The position numbers and the translations under genes were made by a program. This document shows positions 25,819-33,844 of a stretch of DNA of 55,646 nt, piece by piece. Below the pieces are notes generated by a model. It saw nothing but the letters and a program-made list of their open reading frames with translations, searched no databases and was not told the origin of the DNA. Where the stretch lies: contig JAILIP010000009.1 of assembly GCA_024695235.1 (NCBI GenBank), positions 1-55,646 of the forward strand. Direction: 5' to 3'. Within the stretch, counting starts at the first letter, position 1. Each line of letters starts with the position of its first letter. This stretch comes from Bacilli bacterium. GTDB taxonomy: Bacteria; Bacillota_I; Bacilli_A; RFN20; CAG-826.

Positions 25819-26717
25819 TGAAAGTAAATAAAGAAGTTTTAGAAGCTTTAAAAAACAACAAACCAGTTGTTGCCCTTGAATCTACAATCATTTCTCACGG
25901 AATGCCATATCCAAAGAACGTTCAAACTGCGTTGCTTGTTGAAAAGACAATTCGTGAAAATGGTGCAATTCCTGCTACAATCGGAATCATCGACGGAGAA
26001 CCAATTATTGGTATGTCTCCAGAAGAGATTGAAGAGTTTGGAAAACGTAAAGGAATTCGCAAAGTATCTCGTAGAGATCTTCCAATTGTATATGCTAATA
26101 AACTCTGGGGAGCAACCACTGTTGCAGCCACAATGATTTTAGCAGCTCAAGCTGGTATCGAAATATTCGTTACAGGTGGAGTTGGAGGTGCTCATAGAGG
26201 CGCTCAAGAGACATTTGATATCTCTGCTGACTTAGAAGAACTTGGTAAGACTAATGTTACAGTTGTTTCAGCAGGCGTTAAGGCTATTTTAGATTTAAAT
26301 CTCACTTTAGAAATACTTGAAACAAAAGGTGTTCCAGTACTTTCTTATCAAAGTGATGAATTTGCTGATTTCTATACCAGACACTCTGGAATCAAAATGG
26401 AAAATGTTGTTAATTCTCCAAAAGAAATCGCTCAAATTATTAAAGCTAAAAGAGAAAATCATCTTGATGGCGGTATGCTAGTAGCAAATCCAATTCCAGA
26501 AGAAGATGCAATGGATGTCGATGTCATTAATGGAGCGATTGAAAAAGCTCTTAAGATGGCAGATGAAGCCGGAGTTAAAGGAAAAGACGTTACACCATTC
26601 CTTCTTAAGACAATTGTTGAACTTACAGGCGGAGATTCTCTTGAATCAAATATTAAACTTGTTTTAAATAACGCAAAACTTGGAGCAAAGATTGCTAAAG
26701 AATTAACTCAATTATGA
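25818..26717 (+). CDS. psuG: pseudouridine-5'-phosphate glycosidase
   Basis: Splits pseudouridine 5'-phosphate to uracil and ribose 5-phosphate, breaking a C-C bond. 299 residues, the family length. Family signatures seen are ALESTIISHGMPYP near the N-terminus, the conserved Lys in ANKLWGATTVAAT, FVTGGVGGAHRGAQ and the metal/phosphate region VANPIPEEDAMD. It starts on the stop of the P-type ATPase gene and overlaps the TetR gene by 4 bp. No psuK kinase or pseudouridine transporter gene is beside it, so its substrate must come from elsewhere. A RluA-type pseudouridine synthase lies 18 kb away, but it makes pseudouridine and does not salvage it. Confidence 0.95.
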   Translation: MKVNKEVLEALKNNKPVVALESTIISHGMPYPKNVQTALLVEKTIRENGAIPATIGIIDGEPIIGMSPEEIEEFGKRKGIRKVSRRDLPIVYANKLWGATTVAATMILAAQAGIEIFVTGGVGGAHRGAQETFDISADLEELGKTNVTVVSAGVKAILDLNLTLEILETKGVPVLSYQSDEFADFYTRHSGIKMENVVNSPKEIAQIIKAKRENHLDGGMLVANPIPEEDAMDVDVINGAIEKALKMADEAGVKGKDVTPFLLKTIVELTGGDSLESNIKLVLNNAKLGAKIAKELTQL

Positions 26718-27259
26718 AAATAGAAGCAAAGTATCGTGAAGGATTAAGACAACTACTTAAAACCACACCACTTGATGAGATAAATGTGGTGATGCTTTCA
26801 AGTTATGTTAAATCGAATAGACAAACCTTCTATTATCACTACCGTGATATTAGTGATGTTGTTGAATCGATTCTTCTTAAAGAAAGAGTTGGTTATGGAG
26901 TATATCCAACTGATTTTGAAAGTATCATTAAACCACTTATTGCGTATATCAACTCAAATCATCAATTTATTACTGCTGTCGCCAATTCCTTTGCAAGCGA
27001 TAAACTTGAAGAATTCTATTATTCGTATTTTTCACAAAGAACAAGCCAATATTTGAAACTATCTCACAAAGCAGAAGCAAACAACGTTGTGATCAATAAT
27101 CAAATTGTTAGATATGTCGCATCATTATTTGCAAAAGAGATGAATTATTGGACTTTAAACAAAAGAAAAGAAAAACCACTATCGCTTCAAAAGCGACTTG
27201 CATTAATGTGGTTTTACTTCATTGATCAATACCCAACAGAAATAAAAGGATTTAAATAA
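26714..27259 (+). CDS. TetR/AcrR-like transcriptional regulator
   Basis: 181 residues. The N-terminal 50 form a TetR-type HTH (INVVMLSSYVKSNRQTFYYH then YRDISDVV), with the YYHY segment matching the family's TFYxHF signature. The C-terminal helical ligand/dimer domain has no recognisable subtype. It overlaps psuG as ATGA and is the last gene of the P-type ATPase-psuG unit, so it is a candidate regulator of that operon (inference). No terminator is evident after it. The next gene has its own leader and promoter. Confidence 0.85.
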   Translation: MKIEAKYREGLRQLLKTTPLDEINVVMLSSYVKSNRQTFYYHYRDISDVVESILLKERVGYGVYPTDFESIIKPLIAYINSNHQFITAVANSFASDKLEEFYYSYFSQRTSQYLKLSHKAEANNVVINNQIVRYVASLFAKEMNYWTLNKRKEKPLSLQKRLALMWFYFIDQYPTEIKGFK

Positions 27260-27270
27260 AAAGAACTATT

Positions 27271-27279
27271 TGATAGAAT
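27271..27279 (+). promoter_or_regulatory. candidate promoter of the structured leader, extended -10
   Basis: TGATAGAAT: TGA extension plus -10 TAGAAT, identical to the dnaN element. Predicted start near 27286, so the RNA would begin with about 15 nt and then the three-way junction. The -35 (TTTAAA) is weak. Confidence 0.5.
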
Positions 27280-27280
27280 G

Positions 27281-27384
27281 GATACAACTAAATAGCTTGT
27301 ATCCCTTAATGACGAGAGCACACGTTGGATTGGCATGCTCGTCAATCTAAAGAGGAATATTTCCTCGTATAAGGGAGATTTTTT
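27281..27384 (+). promoter_or_regulatory. structured 5' leader (riboswitch-like three-way junction) before the M50-like gene
   Basis: Three helices can form at once. P1 pairs TCCCTTA (27302-27308) with TAAGGGA (27370-27376). P2 pairs TGACGAG (27310-27316) with CTCGTCA (27338-27344). P3 is GAGGAA / TTCCTC (27352-27366) with a TAT loop. The 3' strand of P1 is the Shine-Dalgarno AAGGGAG, 7 nt before the ATG, so P1 would hide the ribosome site. A competing perfect helix GATACAA / TTGTATC (27281-27303) uses the first bases of P1. This is what a translational switch looks like. I do not recognise a known riboswitch class. Confidence 0.6.
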
Positions 27385-28503
27385 ATGAAATCAGAAGACG
27401 TAACCAGTTTCATTGTTTACATTCTCATGCTAGGCCTAGCGTTAGCGCTTGGTCTAACCATTGTGAAAGATGCTGTTTCTACCTTACAGATAGGAGGAAT
27501 TAGTTTTCTTGTTATTAGTGTAACCATTATTGTCACGATTATTCTAAATTCTGCAGGACTTGAATTATTCCATGCTTTAGGTGGCAAAGTTGGTGGCTAT
27601 ATGATTGCCTCTTTAAATATACTTGGTTTTTGCTGGTATAAAGATTCAGGAAAAACTAAATTTAAATTCTCTTTTGACTTCGATGGTTTAACTGGTGAAA
27701 CCATTTTAGCTCCAAAGAAAGAAAACGCTAAACCAACTGCTTATGTATGGTTTCCTTTCTTAGCATTCCTTATTGAACTTGTTACAAGCATCGTCCTTTA
27801 TTCAATGGGTTCACTTAAAGGTGCATCTGAAACCATGCAATGGGTCGCGGCCTTAGCAATTGTTGTTGTAACCATCTCATCTATGATGGCGATTTATAAC
27901 TTCATTCCATTGAAGCTTGACTCCACCACTGATGGATATCGTTTAACTTTAATTACAAAACCTGCAAACGTCGCTGCATATAACGAACTTATGAGAATTC
28001 AAGAACTTCAAAGAGAAGGAAAAGAAATCACAAACGTTAAATATTTCGACGAAGTTACTAACTTCACCGCTCAAATCAATTTAATTTCTGTTTACGATCA
28101 TCTATCTAAAAACGAATTCGATAAGGCTCTTAAATTAATTGATAAGATGGTGGATGTTCCAGACAAAATCTCTAAATCAACCTTATATCGCTTAATTGCT
28201 CAAAAACTTTACATCAAGATTCTCACACTTCCATTAAGCGAAGCTGAAAAATACTACGATGCTGAAGTTGGTGATGATATCCGTAGATTTATTTCAAATG
28301 ACTTATCTATGGAATCATTACGTGCATATATTCTCATTGCAGGAATGCTCGATAGATCTCAAGGTGAAGTTCAATTCGCAATGTCTAGAAAAGTTAAAGC
28401 CATGAAACGCACCACAGAAACGCGCGCGAAAATAGAAGAAAAATTATATGATAGCGCGCTCGCGCTTGTGAAACAGGCCCACAAAGATTGGGAATTACAA
28501 TAA
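27385..28503 (+). CDS. degenerate M50-peptidase-like membrane protein with helical tail
   Basis: 372 residues. Membrane segments at about 7-25, 37-57, 118-141 and 152-172. The topology resembles site-2-protease-like M50 proteins, but the zinc motif HExxH reads L59-E-L-F-H63, so the first His is missing. The second M50 motif is retained in form as NFIP...TTDG (N172 to G184). Residues 190-372 are a soluble, helix-rich tail, perhaps TPR-like. I infer an inactive protease-like membrane scaffold; the family call is tentative. It follows the structured leader and has a strong Shine-Dalgarno that the leader can mask. A bidirectional terminator follows. Confidence 0.6.
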   Translation: MKSEDVTSFIVYILMLGLALALGLTIVKDAVSTLQIGGISFLVISVTIIVTIILNSAGLELFHALGGKVGGYMIASLNILGFCWYKDSGKTKFKFSFDFDGLTGETILAPKKENAKPTAYVWFPFLAFLIELVTSIVLYSMGSLKGASETMQWVAALAIVVVTISSMMAIYNFIPLKLDSTTDGYRLTLITKPANVAAYNELMRIQELQREGKEITNVKYFDEVTNFTAQINLISVYDHLSKNEFDKALKLIDKMVDVPDKISKSTLYRLIAQKLYIKILTLPLSEAEKYYDAEVGDDIRRFISNDLSMESLRAYILIAGMLDRSQGEVQFAMSRKVKAMKRTTETRAKIEEKLYDSALALVKQAHKDWELQ

Positions 28504-28504
28504 A

Positions 28505-28531
28505 AAAAGAAGCGGCATAACCGCTTCTTTT
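28505..28531. terminator. bidirectional intrinsic terminator
   Basis: Perfect 11-bp stem AAAAGAAGCGG / CCGCTTCTTTT with loop CATAA. It ends the M50-like gene and the convergent mscL-HTH unit. Confidence 0.95.
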
Positions 28532-28544
28532 AATATGTAATGCT

Positions 28545-28874
28545 TTAGTCTTTTTCCTCGTAACGAGAGTTATCTTCTTGAGGGAAGTCTTCGTGCATAG
28601 CACAAGATTTTTTCTTTCCTTCGAATTTACCAAGAACTTTGTGTTCGTTGGCAAATTTAGCGTTCATATCAAGTGTAGAATCATCATCTAAGAAATCAGT
28701 GACAGACAAACCAAACTTATCACAGAGGTAACGTACGTTCTCTGCTTTTGGAGTAGCTTCGCCCGATCTCCATTTCTTAATGATGTTTTTTCTAATTCGA
28801 TATTTCTTAGAAAACTCTTTTTCGTTGAGATCAAGTTTCTTAATTAAATAATCAACTTTTTCGACTACAGTCAT
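28545..28874 (-). CDS. small HTH (Xre-like) DNA-binding protein
   Basis: 109 residues. The N-terminal 62 form a Cro/Xre-like HTH (VDYLIKKLDLNEKEFSKKYR then IRKNIIKKWRSGEATPK). The C-terminal 45 are hydrophilic, with one Cys, and not recognised. It lies 10 bp after mscL on the same strand, so it is probably cotranscribed with the channel gene. A role in regulating mscL or in the osmotic response is only guesswork from context. Confidence 0.75.
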   Translation of the reverse strand: MTVVEKVDYLIKKLDLNEKEFSKKYRIRKNIIKKWRSGEATPKAENVRYLCDKFGLSVTDFLDDDSTLDMNAKFANEHKVLGKFEGKKKSCAMHEDFPQEDNSRYEEKD

Positions 28875-28884
28875 AACAATTTAA

Positions 28885-29568
28885 TTATTTCTTTTCTTTT
28901 AGCAAATCACGGATTTGAGCAAGAAGTTCAACTTCGGTAGGTTCTGGAAGTCCAGGTTCAACTGGTGCAGGTCTATCTTCAGGATGCTTCTTGTAGTGAG
29001 CTTCACGTGCTTTAGCTTCTAATTCTGCTTTCTTAGCATTGAGAGTTGCAACAACTTTGACGATGATGAATAAAACAACAGCAATGATTAAGAAACTAAT
29101 AAATGCTGTTAATAATGTACCCCAGTCAATGATTGCTGAGCCATTGAAGTAGAATGCTCCACCGTGGACAGTATAGTTAGCGTTTAACTTATCAGCACCA
29201 TAAAGAAGGGCTTGACCTTCATCACTGATGCCTGCGTTTTGACCAACTAATAATGCGACCTTATCAAAATCACCTTTTGCGAATGATTGACCGACGCCCT
29301 CAAAACCTTTTTGAGCATCGCTTAGGGCTGGAAGAACTGTAACTAATCCTTTCAAGCCTCCAGGTACTGGCCATGTAGCAACGCTAAGTAAGATGTTAAC
29401 AAATGCTGTAACGATTGCGCTGAAAGCACCACCGATAACAACACCAACAGCTAACATGAAGGCGTTACCTTTAGAAACGAAAGCTTTGAATTCTGCGAAA
29501 AGACCAGGTTTATTTTTCTTTGCAGCTTTTTTCTCTGCTCTTTTTGCAGCTCTTTCTTCTTTTGTCAT
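28885..29568 (-). CDS. mscL: large-conductance mechanosensitive channel with enlarged extracellular loop
   Basis: Emergency osmotic release valve in the cell membrane. 227 residues, against about 130-150 usually. TM1 with the MscL signature FKAFVSKGNAFMLAVGVVIG (about 27-46) and TM2 (about 148-172) are clear, as is the C-terminal helix VELLAQIRDLLKEKK. The loop between them spans about 85 residues rather than about 30. There is also a basic, Lys/Ala-rich N-terminal head of about 20 residues and a Pro-rich linker before the terminal helix. Shine-Dalgarno AGGAGGA. Minus-strand first gene of a two-gene unit with the small HTH gene. Confidence 0.92.
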   Translation of the reverse strand: MTKEERAAKRAEKKAAKKNKPGLFAEFKAFVSKGNAFMLAVGVVIGGAFSAIVTAFVNILLSVATWPVPGGLKGLVTVLPALSDAQKGFEGVGQSFAKGDFDKVALLVGQNAGISDEGQALLYGADKLNANYTVHGGAFYFNGSAIIDWGTLLTAFISFLIIAVVLFIIVKVVATLNAKKAELEAKAREAHYKKHPEDRPAPVEPGLPEPTEVELLAQIRDLLKEKK

Positions 29569-29676
29569 TTAAATATCCTCCTGTAAAAATAATTCTATCA
29601 TTTTTAAATGTAATGAAAACACAAAATTATCTTTTTTTAATTTTATTAAGATATAATTACTACGCGAGGTAAATAT

Positions 29677-30531
29677 ATGAACAAAGTTAAAATTGTTGTT
29701 GATTCTACTGTCGATTTAAATAAAGACATGTATGAAAAACTTGATATTAGAGTTGTTCCTCTACAAGTTAGATTTGAAAATGAAACATTCCTTGATGGAG
29801 TAGATATCGATCAAGAAACCCTATATGCAAGAGTTGAAAAAGAAGGAAAATTACCATCGACTGCTGCTATTTCTCCAGAAGAACTTGGCAAAGTTATTAA
29901 AGAATATATTGATCAAGATATGGACATTGTCTTTTTAGGCATTGGTTCAACCCTTTCATCTACATTCCAAAACTTCCATATTGCTGCTCAAGAATTCCCA
30001 GAAGATAGAGTATATGCAATCGATACACTTAACCTATCATCAGGAAGTGGCCTTCTTGTTTTAAAAGCATGTAAACTGCGTGATGAAGGAAAAACTGCTA
30101 AAGAAATCTCTGAATTAGTTACCCCACTTGTTCCAAAGGTAAGTGCAAAGTTCTGCTTAGATAGATTTGATTTCATGCACAAAGGTGGACGTTGTTCTGC
30201 AATGGTGAAAATGTTTGGACATCTTTTCCATATTCATCCAGTGCTAAAAGTAGTTGATGGCAAATTAATTGTCGAAAGCAAACCACGCGGGCCAATTAAA
30301 GTTGCATATAAAGAAATGCTTGAAGAGCTAAAAAAAGATTTAGAGATTGGTGTTGATATGGATAACATCATGATTACCCATGCTGGTATGAATAAAGAAG
30401 ATGAAAAATATCTTTATGATGAGGTATCTAAATTAGTTGATCCAAGTCTAATCAGAATTACTCATGCAGGATGTATTATTTCTTCCCACTGTGGTTATGG
30501 AACAGTTGGTATCTTATACATCAAAAAGTAA
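29677..30531 (+). CDS. DegV family fatty-acid-binding protein
   Basis: 284 residues. DegV/FakB fold: VVDSTVDLNKDMYEKLDIRV at the N-terminus, the SPEEL motif and the GSTLSSTFQN segment that binds the fatty-acid carboxylate. FakB proteins deliver fatty acids to the kinase FakA, which needs a DAK1/2-type gene not present here. Preceded by -10 TATAAT (29652-29657) and Shine-Dalgarno GAGGT. Single-gene unit closed by a terminator. Ligand chain length cannot be read from the sequence. Confidence 0.93.
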   Translation: MNKVKIVVDSTVDLNKDMYEKLDIRVVPLQVRFENETFLDGVDIDQETLYARVEKEGKLPSTAAISPEELGKVIKEYIDQDMDIVFLGIGSTLSSTFQNFHIAAQEFPEDRVYAIDTLNLSSGSGLLVLKACKLRDEGKTAKEISELVTPLVPKVSAKFCLDRFDFMHKGGRCSAMVKMFGHLFHIHPVLKVVDGKLIVESKPRGPIKVAYKEMLEELKKDLEIGVDMDNIMITHAGMNKEDEKYLYDEVSKLVDPSLIRITHAGCIISSHCGYGTVGILYIKK

Positions 30532-30551
30532 TCAAGTTATTATACTATAAT

Positions 30552-30578
30552 AAAAGACACTCATTTGAGTGCCTTTTT
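30552..30578. terminator. bidirectional intrinsic terminator
   Basis: Stem CACTC / GAGTG, extended by an AG/CT pair across one A/C mismatch, loop ATTT, then TTTTT. It ends degV and the convergent endonuclease operon. Confidence 0.85.
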
Positions 30579-30587
30579 ATTAATTAA

Positions 30588-31493
30588 TTACATCCCACAA
30601 AGTGATTTAGTTGTAGAGTTTGTATTGCCCCAAATTCTACAAGCATATTCTGGGTGATCAACGAACGGATTTCTGTTTCTTTGATTAGAATTTTGGACGT
30701 AATTGTTTCTATTTAATTCTTGTTGACTTGGAGTATCTTGAAGATGCCATTCAAGCATAGTTGCGATACTTTCAAAAACGTTTGTTAATGCAGGAAATTT
30801 TCCACTGTATTCTGAATGATCGTGCCATGCAACCCAAACATACATACAAATTCTAGCAGCATCGCCTTTAACTTGATCAGTTGGTTCGAAATATGTACCG
30901 ATTTTGCCGTATTGATAACCATTGTATGTTTGATATGAACCAGAAACCTTTCCGTATTTTAAGTTTCCTCTAGCAAGATTGGTGTCTTCGTATGTTGGCC
31001 TAATGTGAAGCATATCTGCGCCAGCATTAGTTTGACCCCAACAGCCACTTGAATTAGCTTGTGGCCAAACGTGTTCTCTGTTCCAATAGGCTGCACCATT
31101 ACTCTTACCTTTTGTTTTGGATTCTTGAGTATAGAAGAAAATCATGTTGCTTGAATTGTTTGGATCTTCATCAGCATTTTGGAGTTCGTTTGTTAAACGA
31201 TAACCACCACCATCACCACTATATGTTGGGACTTGGTAAGGTTTGATTATTGATGTTAATCTTTTTCTAAGATCACCATCTGGTCCACCGGATAAACTAT
31301 CAGTTATGCTTTTGTAGTATTCAGAAACAGGAACAACCGGAGGCATGCTCCCGCTGCCTGTTGTGTTGGATGTTTGCGATGTGGTTTCACTACCGCTTGT
31401 CTTTTTGCTATCTTTATCGCTATCTGCGTTATTACATCCTGTTAAAAGAAATGCAGTTGATAAAATGATTAATAACTTCTTATATGCTTTCAT
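30588..31493 (-). CDS. endonuclease I-type secreted lipoprotein nuclease
   Basis: 301 residues. Signal peptide with lipobox LLTGC (C20) and a Ser/Thr/Gly-rich linker to about residue 50. The rest is an endonuclease I (EndA/NucM) domain: the active-site motif NREHVWPQ, the metal-site region DMLHIRPTYEDTNLARGN and a conserved tail NRNPFVDHPEYACRIWG. Family members are Mg-dependent, non-specific DNA/RNA endonucleases. Anchored outside the cell, it probably digests external nucleic acid for nucleotide uptake. It is the second gene of a tandem pair, 2 bp after its paralogue, and is closest in sequence to the copy at 36472. Confidence 0.9.
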   Translation of the reverse strand: MKAYKKLLIILSTAFLLTGCNNADSDKDSKKTSGSETTSQTSNTTGSGSMPPVVPVSEYYKSITDSLSGGPDGDLRKRLTSIIKPYQVPTYSGDGGGYRLTNELQNADEDPNNSSNMIFFYTQESKTKGKSNGAAYWNREHVWPQANSSGCWGQTNAGADMLHIRPTYEDTNLARGNLKYGKVSGSYQTYNGYQYGKIGTYFEPTDQVKGDAARICMYVWVAWHDHSEYSGKFPALTNVFESIATMLEWHLQDTPSQQELNRNNYVQNSNQRNRNPFVDHPEYACRIWGNTNSTTKSLCGM

Positions 31494-31495
31494 AA

Positions 31496-32437
31496 TTAAT
31501 ACCCACAGATTTGTCTAGTTTTGTCATTTGTGTTGCCCCAAATTTTACATGCATAATCTGGGTGGTCAATAAATGGATTTCTATTACCTTGGCCATTTGC
31601 GTCATTTTCAATGACATTATTTCTATTTAGCTCAACACGCTTCGCTTTATTATCGGCTTCTTTTTCGTAATTTGTGGTTGGGAGATATTGTAGATTCCAC
31701 TCAAGCATATCACTTAAAGTGCCCATCATATTTTTATAAGCAGAATCAGTGTTTTTATTGAAGTCTCTATTAAATACAATTTCTTCAATTGATAAATTCT
31801 TGTTCGCAATTGCACAATAGAAAATAATTCTTGATGCCATGCCACGATAATAACTAACTGAATATCCTGGATCAAAAGAATCTTTTCCGAAGCCTTTACT
31901 ACCACGTTTCGAATTCTCTTTTGTTGAACAAGGTCTTGTCATGTGAGCATCTTTTTCAACAAGGTTTCCACCTCTAGAATCTGGCCAGACGTGTTCTCTG
32001 TTCCAAACAGAAGAACTATATGAGGTACCTAAATCAGCATTGTCATAGAATCCGACAATTCGACCAGGATTATTTGGATCAATGTCACATTTAGAAGCGA
32101 ACGTTTTTATTCCGTCGTATGTGACATAGTGACTAATTTTTGAAGAATTGAGCGAATTCAATGCATTTAATAAATCAGTTCCTCTTAATGAATCGCTGAT
32201 GCCGTCATAATATGTGCCTTCGTATGTGGATGGCACATCAATGCCAGGACCTAAATCATCCCAATCGGATGTTGTATTACTTCCACTTGGTGTAGTGCCA
32301 CTTGGAGTGCTTGAAACTTCACTAGTTTGTTCAGATGTATTATCTTTATCGTTTTCGTTTGCACTTTCTTTTGATTTACAGCCACACAAAAGAAGTGATG
32401 TAGAGAAGATGATTAATAATTTCTTAAAGGTTTTCAT
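31496..32437 (-). CDS. endonuclease I-type secreted lipoprotein nuclease (divergent copy)
   Basis: 313 residues, with lipobox LLCGC (C19) and a Ser/Thr-rich linker. The catalytic NREHVWPDSRGG is kept, while the second motif reads KDAHMTRPCSTKENSKRGS instead of the LHIRPTYxxTNxxRGN seen in the other two copies. The C-terminal NRNPFIDHPDYACKIWG is shared. It is the promoter-proximal gene of the pair: a -10 TATAAT on the minus strand (32460-32455) and Shine-Dalgarno AAGGAT precede it. It is the more divergent of three paralogues in 7 kb, so the duplication of the other two is probably later (inference). Confidence 0.9.
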   Translation of the reverse strand: MKTFKKLLIIFSTSLLLCGCKSKESANENDKDNTSEQTSEVSSTPSGTTPSGSNTTSDWDDLGPGIDVPSTYEGTYYDGISDSLRGTDLLNALNSLNSSKISHYVTYDGIKTFASKCDIDPNNPGRIVGFYDNADLGTSYSSSVWNREHVWPDSRGGNLVEKDAHMTRPCSTKENSKRGSKGFGKDSFDPGYSVSYYRGMASRIIFYCAIANKNLSIEEIVFNRDFNKNTDSAYKNMMGTLSDMLEWNLQYLPTTNYEKEADNKAKRVELNRNNVIENDANGQGNRNPFIDHPDYACKIWGNTNDKTRQICGY

Positions 32438-32486
32438 AACTAATCCTTACATACATTATAAGCGCATAGCGGCAATAATTTCATTA

Positions 32487-32513
32487 ATAAAAGAAAACCT
32501 CCTAAAGGGAGGT
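32487..32513 (-). terminator. intrinsic terminator after tldE
   Basis: On the minus strand, stem ACCTCC / GGAGGT with loop CTTTA followed by TTTCTTTT. It separates tldD-tldE from the endonuclease pair. Confidence 0.85.
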
Positions 32514-32518
32514 GTATC

Positions 32519-33844
32519 TTATTTACCTGATATTGCAAGCTTCTTAATGTAGATGCTAGGTGATTCAAGGCCGTTAAGTTGGAACTCAGAATCACTTCCA
32601 ATTTCCTTAATGGACGAGAATACTTCTACAAGATTACCTGCAACAGTAATTAGAGATAATGGTTCAGCAAGTTTTCCGTTGCGAATCATAAATCCTTGAG
32701 CTTGAAGTGAGAAGTTACCACTTCTTGTATTCATACCAGCATGAAGGCCTTCAAGATTTGTGATATAAACACCTTCTTGAATTGGTGCAAGTAGTTCATC
32801 AAGTGACTTCTTGCCTGGCTTCACATATGAATAATGAAGTGTTGAGCCTGTTCTTGCTCCACGAGCGCCATTACCAGTAGGTTCGACACCTGCTTTTTTA
32901 GCGGTTTCAAGTGTGTACAAATATGTTTCAAGGATTCCTTTCTTAATAAGGAATTTTTTGTATGTAGCAACACCTTCTTCGTCGTGATATTCAAAGAAGA
33001 TATTTTTCTTTAATGGATCTTCGATCACTGTTAGTTTTTTACTAGCAATTTGTTGATGGAGTTTTCCAACAAACAATGATGATTTCTTTTCAACTTCTTC
33101 AGCATCTAAATTGGATAGATATGCTTTTAAAAGTTGAGAAGAAGTTCTTGGCGATAAAACTGTAGGATATTTCTTGCTTTCGCATTGAACTGAACCAAGT
33201 TTTCTGAGTGCATCTTCTGCAACATCTTTAACGAATTTTTCTAAATCAAATTCTTTTGGATCAATTGATGCAAAAACTTTGAATCCTGTTTGAATTTCTT
33301 CACCTTGTTTTGCTGTGACTTCTGCATAGTAACTAACTGTAGCGGTTTTATCTTTAAGTTTTAAACCATACGAGTTGGATAATGTTGATTCTGATAAGGT
33401 TTCATCGTATCCAACAACAGCAACCTCATCGATGCGTTTGTCATATGCACGGAGTTTTTCTTCAATTAAACGAAGAACTTCAATTTGTTTTGTTAAATCA
33501 CCAGATAATACTTCTTTATTGAAGACATTTTTCTTGTGATATTTTTCACTTCCTTTGAAGATGATGCTTGGATCATTTGTTTCAATGAGTCCAGCAGTTT
33601 CTTTGATTCCTTTGATGAGGAATTCAGGAGTGTCTTTGTCAATTTTTTCAGTGCTAACTAAACCAAATTTGCCATTCACAATTCCGCGTCCAACAACAGA
33701 ATAGCTATCACTTTCTGTTAGGCTATCAACTTCTTTATGAAAGACAGAACATGAAAGAGAGTATGAGTGTTCAAATATGAGATCAGCGGCTTCAAAACCG
33801 TTTTCCTTTGCTAAAACAAAGAATATATTTTCATTCATTTTCAT
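32519..33844 (-). CDS. tldE: TldE/PmbA-type metalloprotease subunit
   Basis: 441 residues. The non-catalytic partner of TldD. In enterobacteria the TldD-TldE heterodimer is a zinc protease that threads unfolded peptides, maturing microcin B17 and degrading the antitoxin CcdA. This copy lacks the HExxxH motif, as expected for TldE. It has family features such as the NGARGARTGSTLHYS region and the GNFSLQAQGFMIRNGKLAEP segment. It overlaps tldD by 4 bp. The peptide substrate is unknown, and I see no small precursor-peptide gene beside it. Confidence 0.92.
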   Translation of the reverse strand: MKMNENIFFVLAKENGFEAADLIFEHSYSLSCSVFHKEVDSLTESDSYSVVGRGIVNGKFGLVSTEKIDKDTPEFLIKGIKETAGLIETNDPSIIFKGSEKYHKKNVFNKEVLSGDLTKQIEVLRLIEEKLRAYDKRIDEVAVVGYDETLSESTLSNSYGLKLKDKTATVSYYAEVTAKQGEEIQTGFKVFASIDPKEFDLEKFVKDVAEDALRKLGSVQCESKKYPTVLSPRTSSQLLKAYLSNLDAEEVEKKSSLFVGKLHQQIASKKLTVIEDPLKKNIFFEYHDEEGVATYKKFLIKKGILETYLYTLETAKKAGVEPTGNGARGARTGSTLHYSYVKPGKKSLDELLAPIQEGVYITNLEGLHAGMNTRSGNFSLQAQGFMIRNGKLAEPLSLITVAGNLVEVFSSIKEIGSDSEFQLNGLESPSIYIKKLAISGK

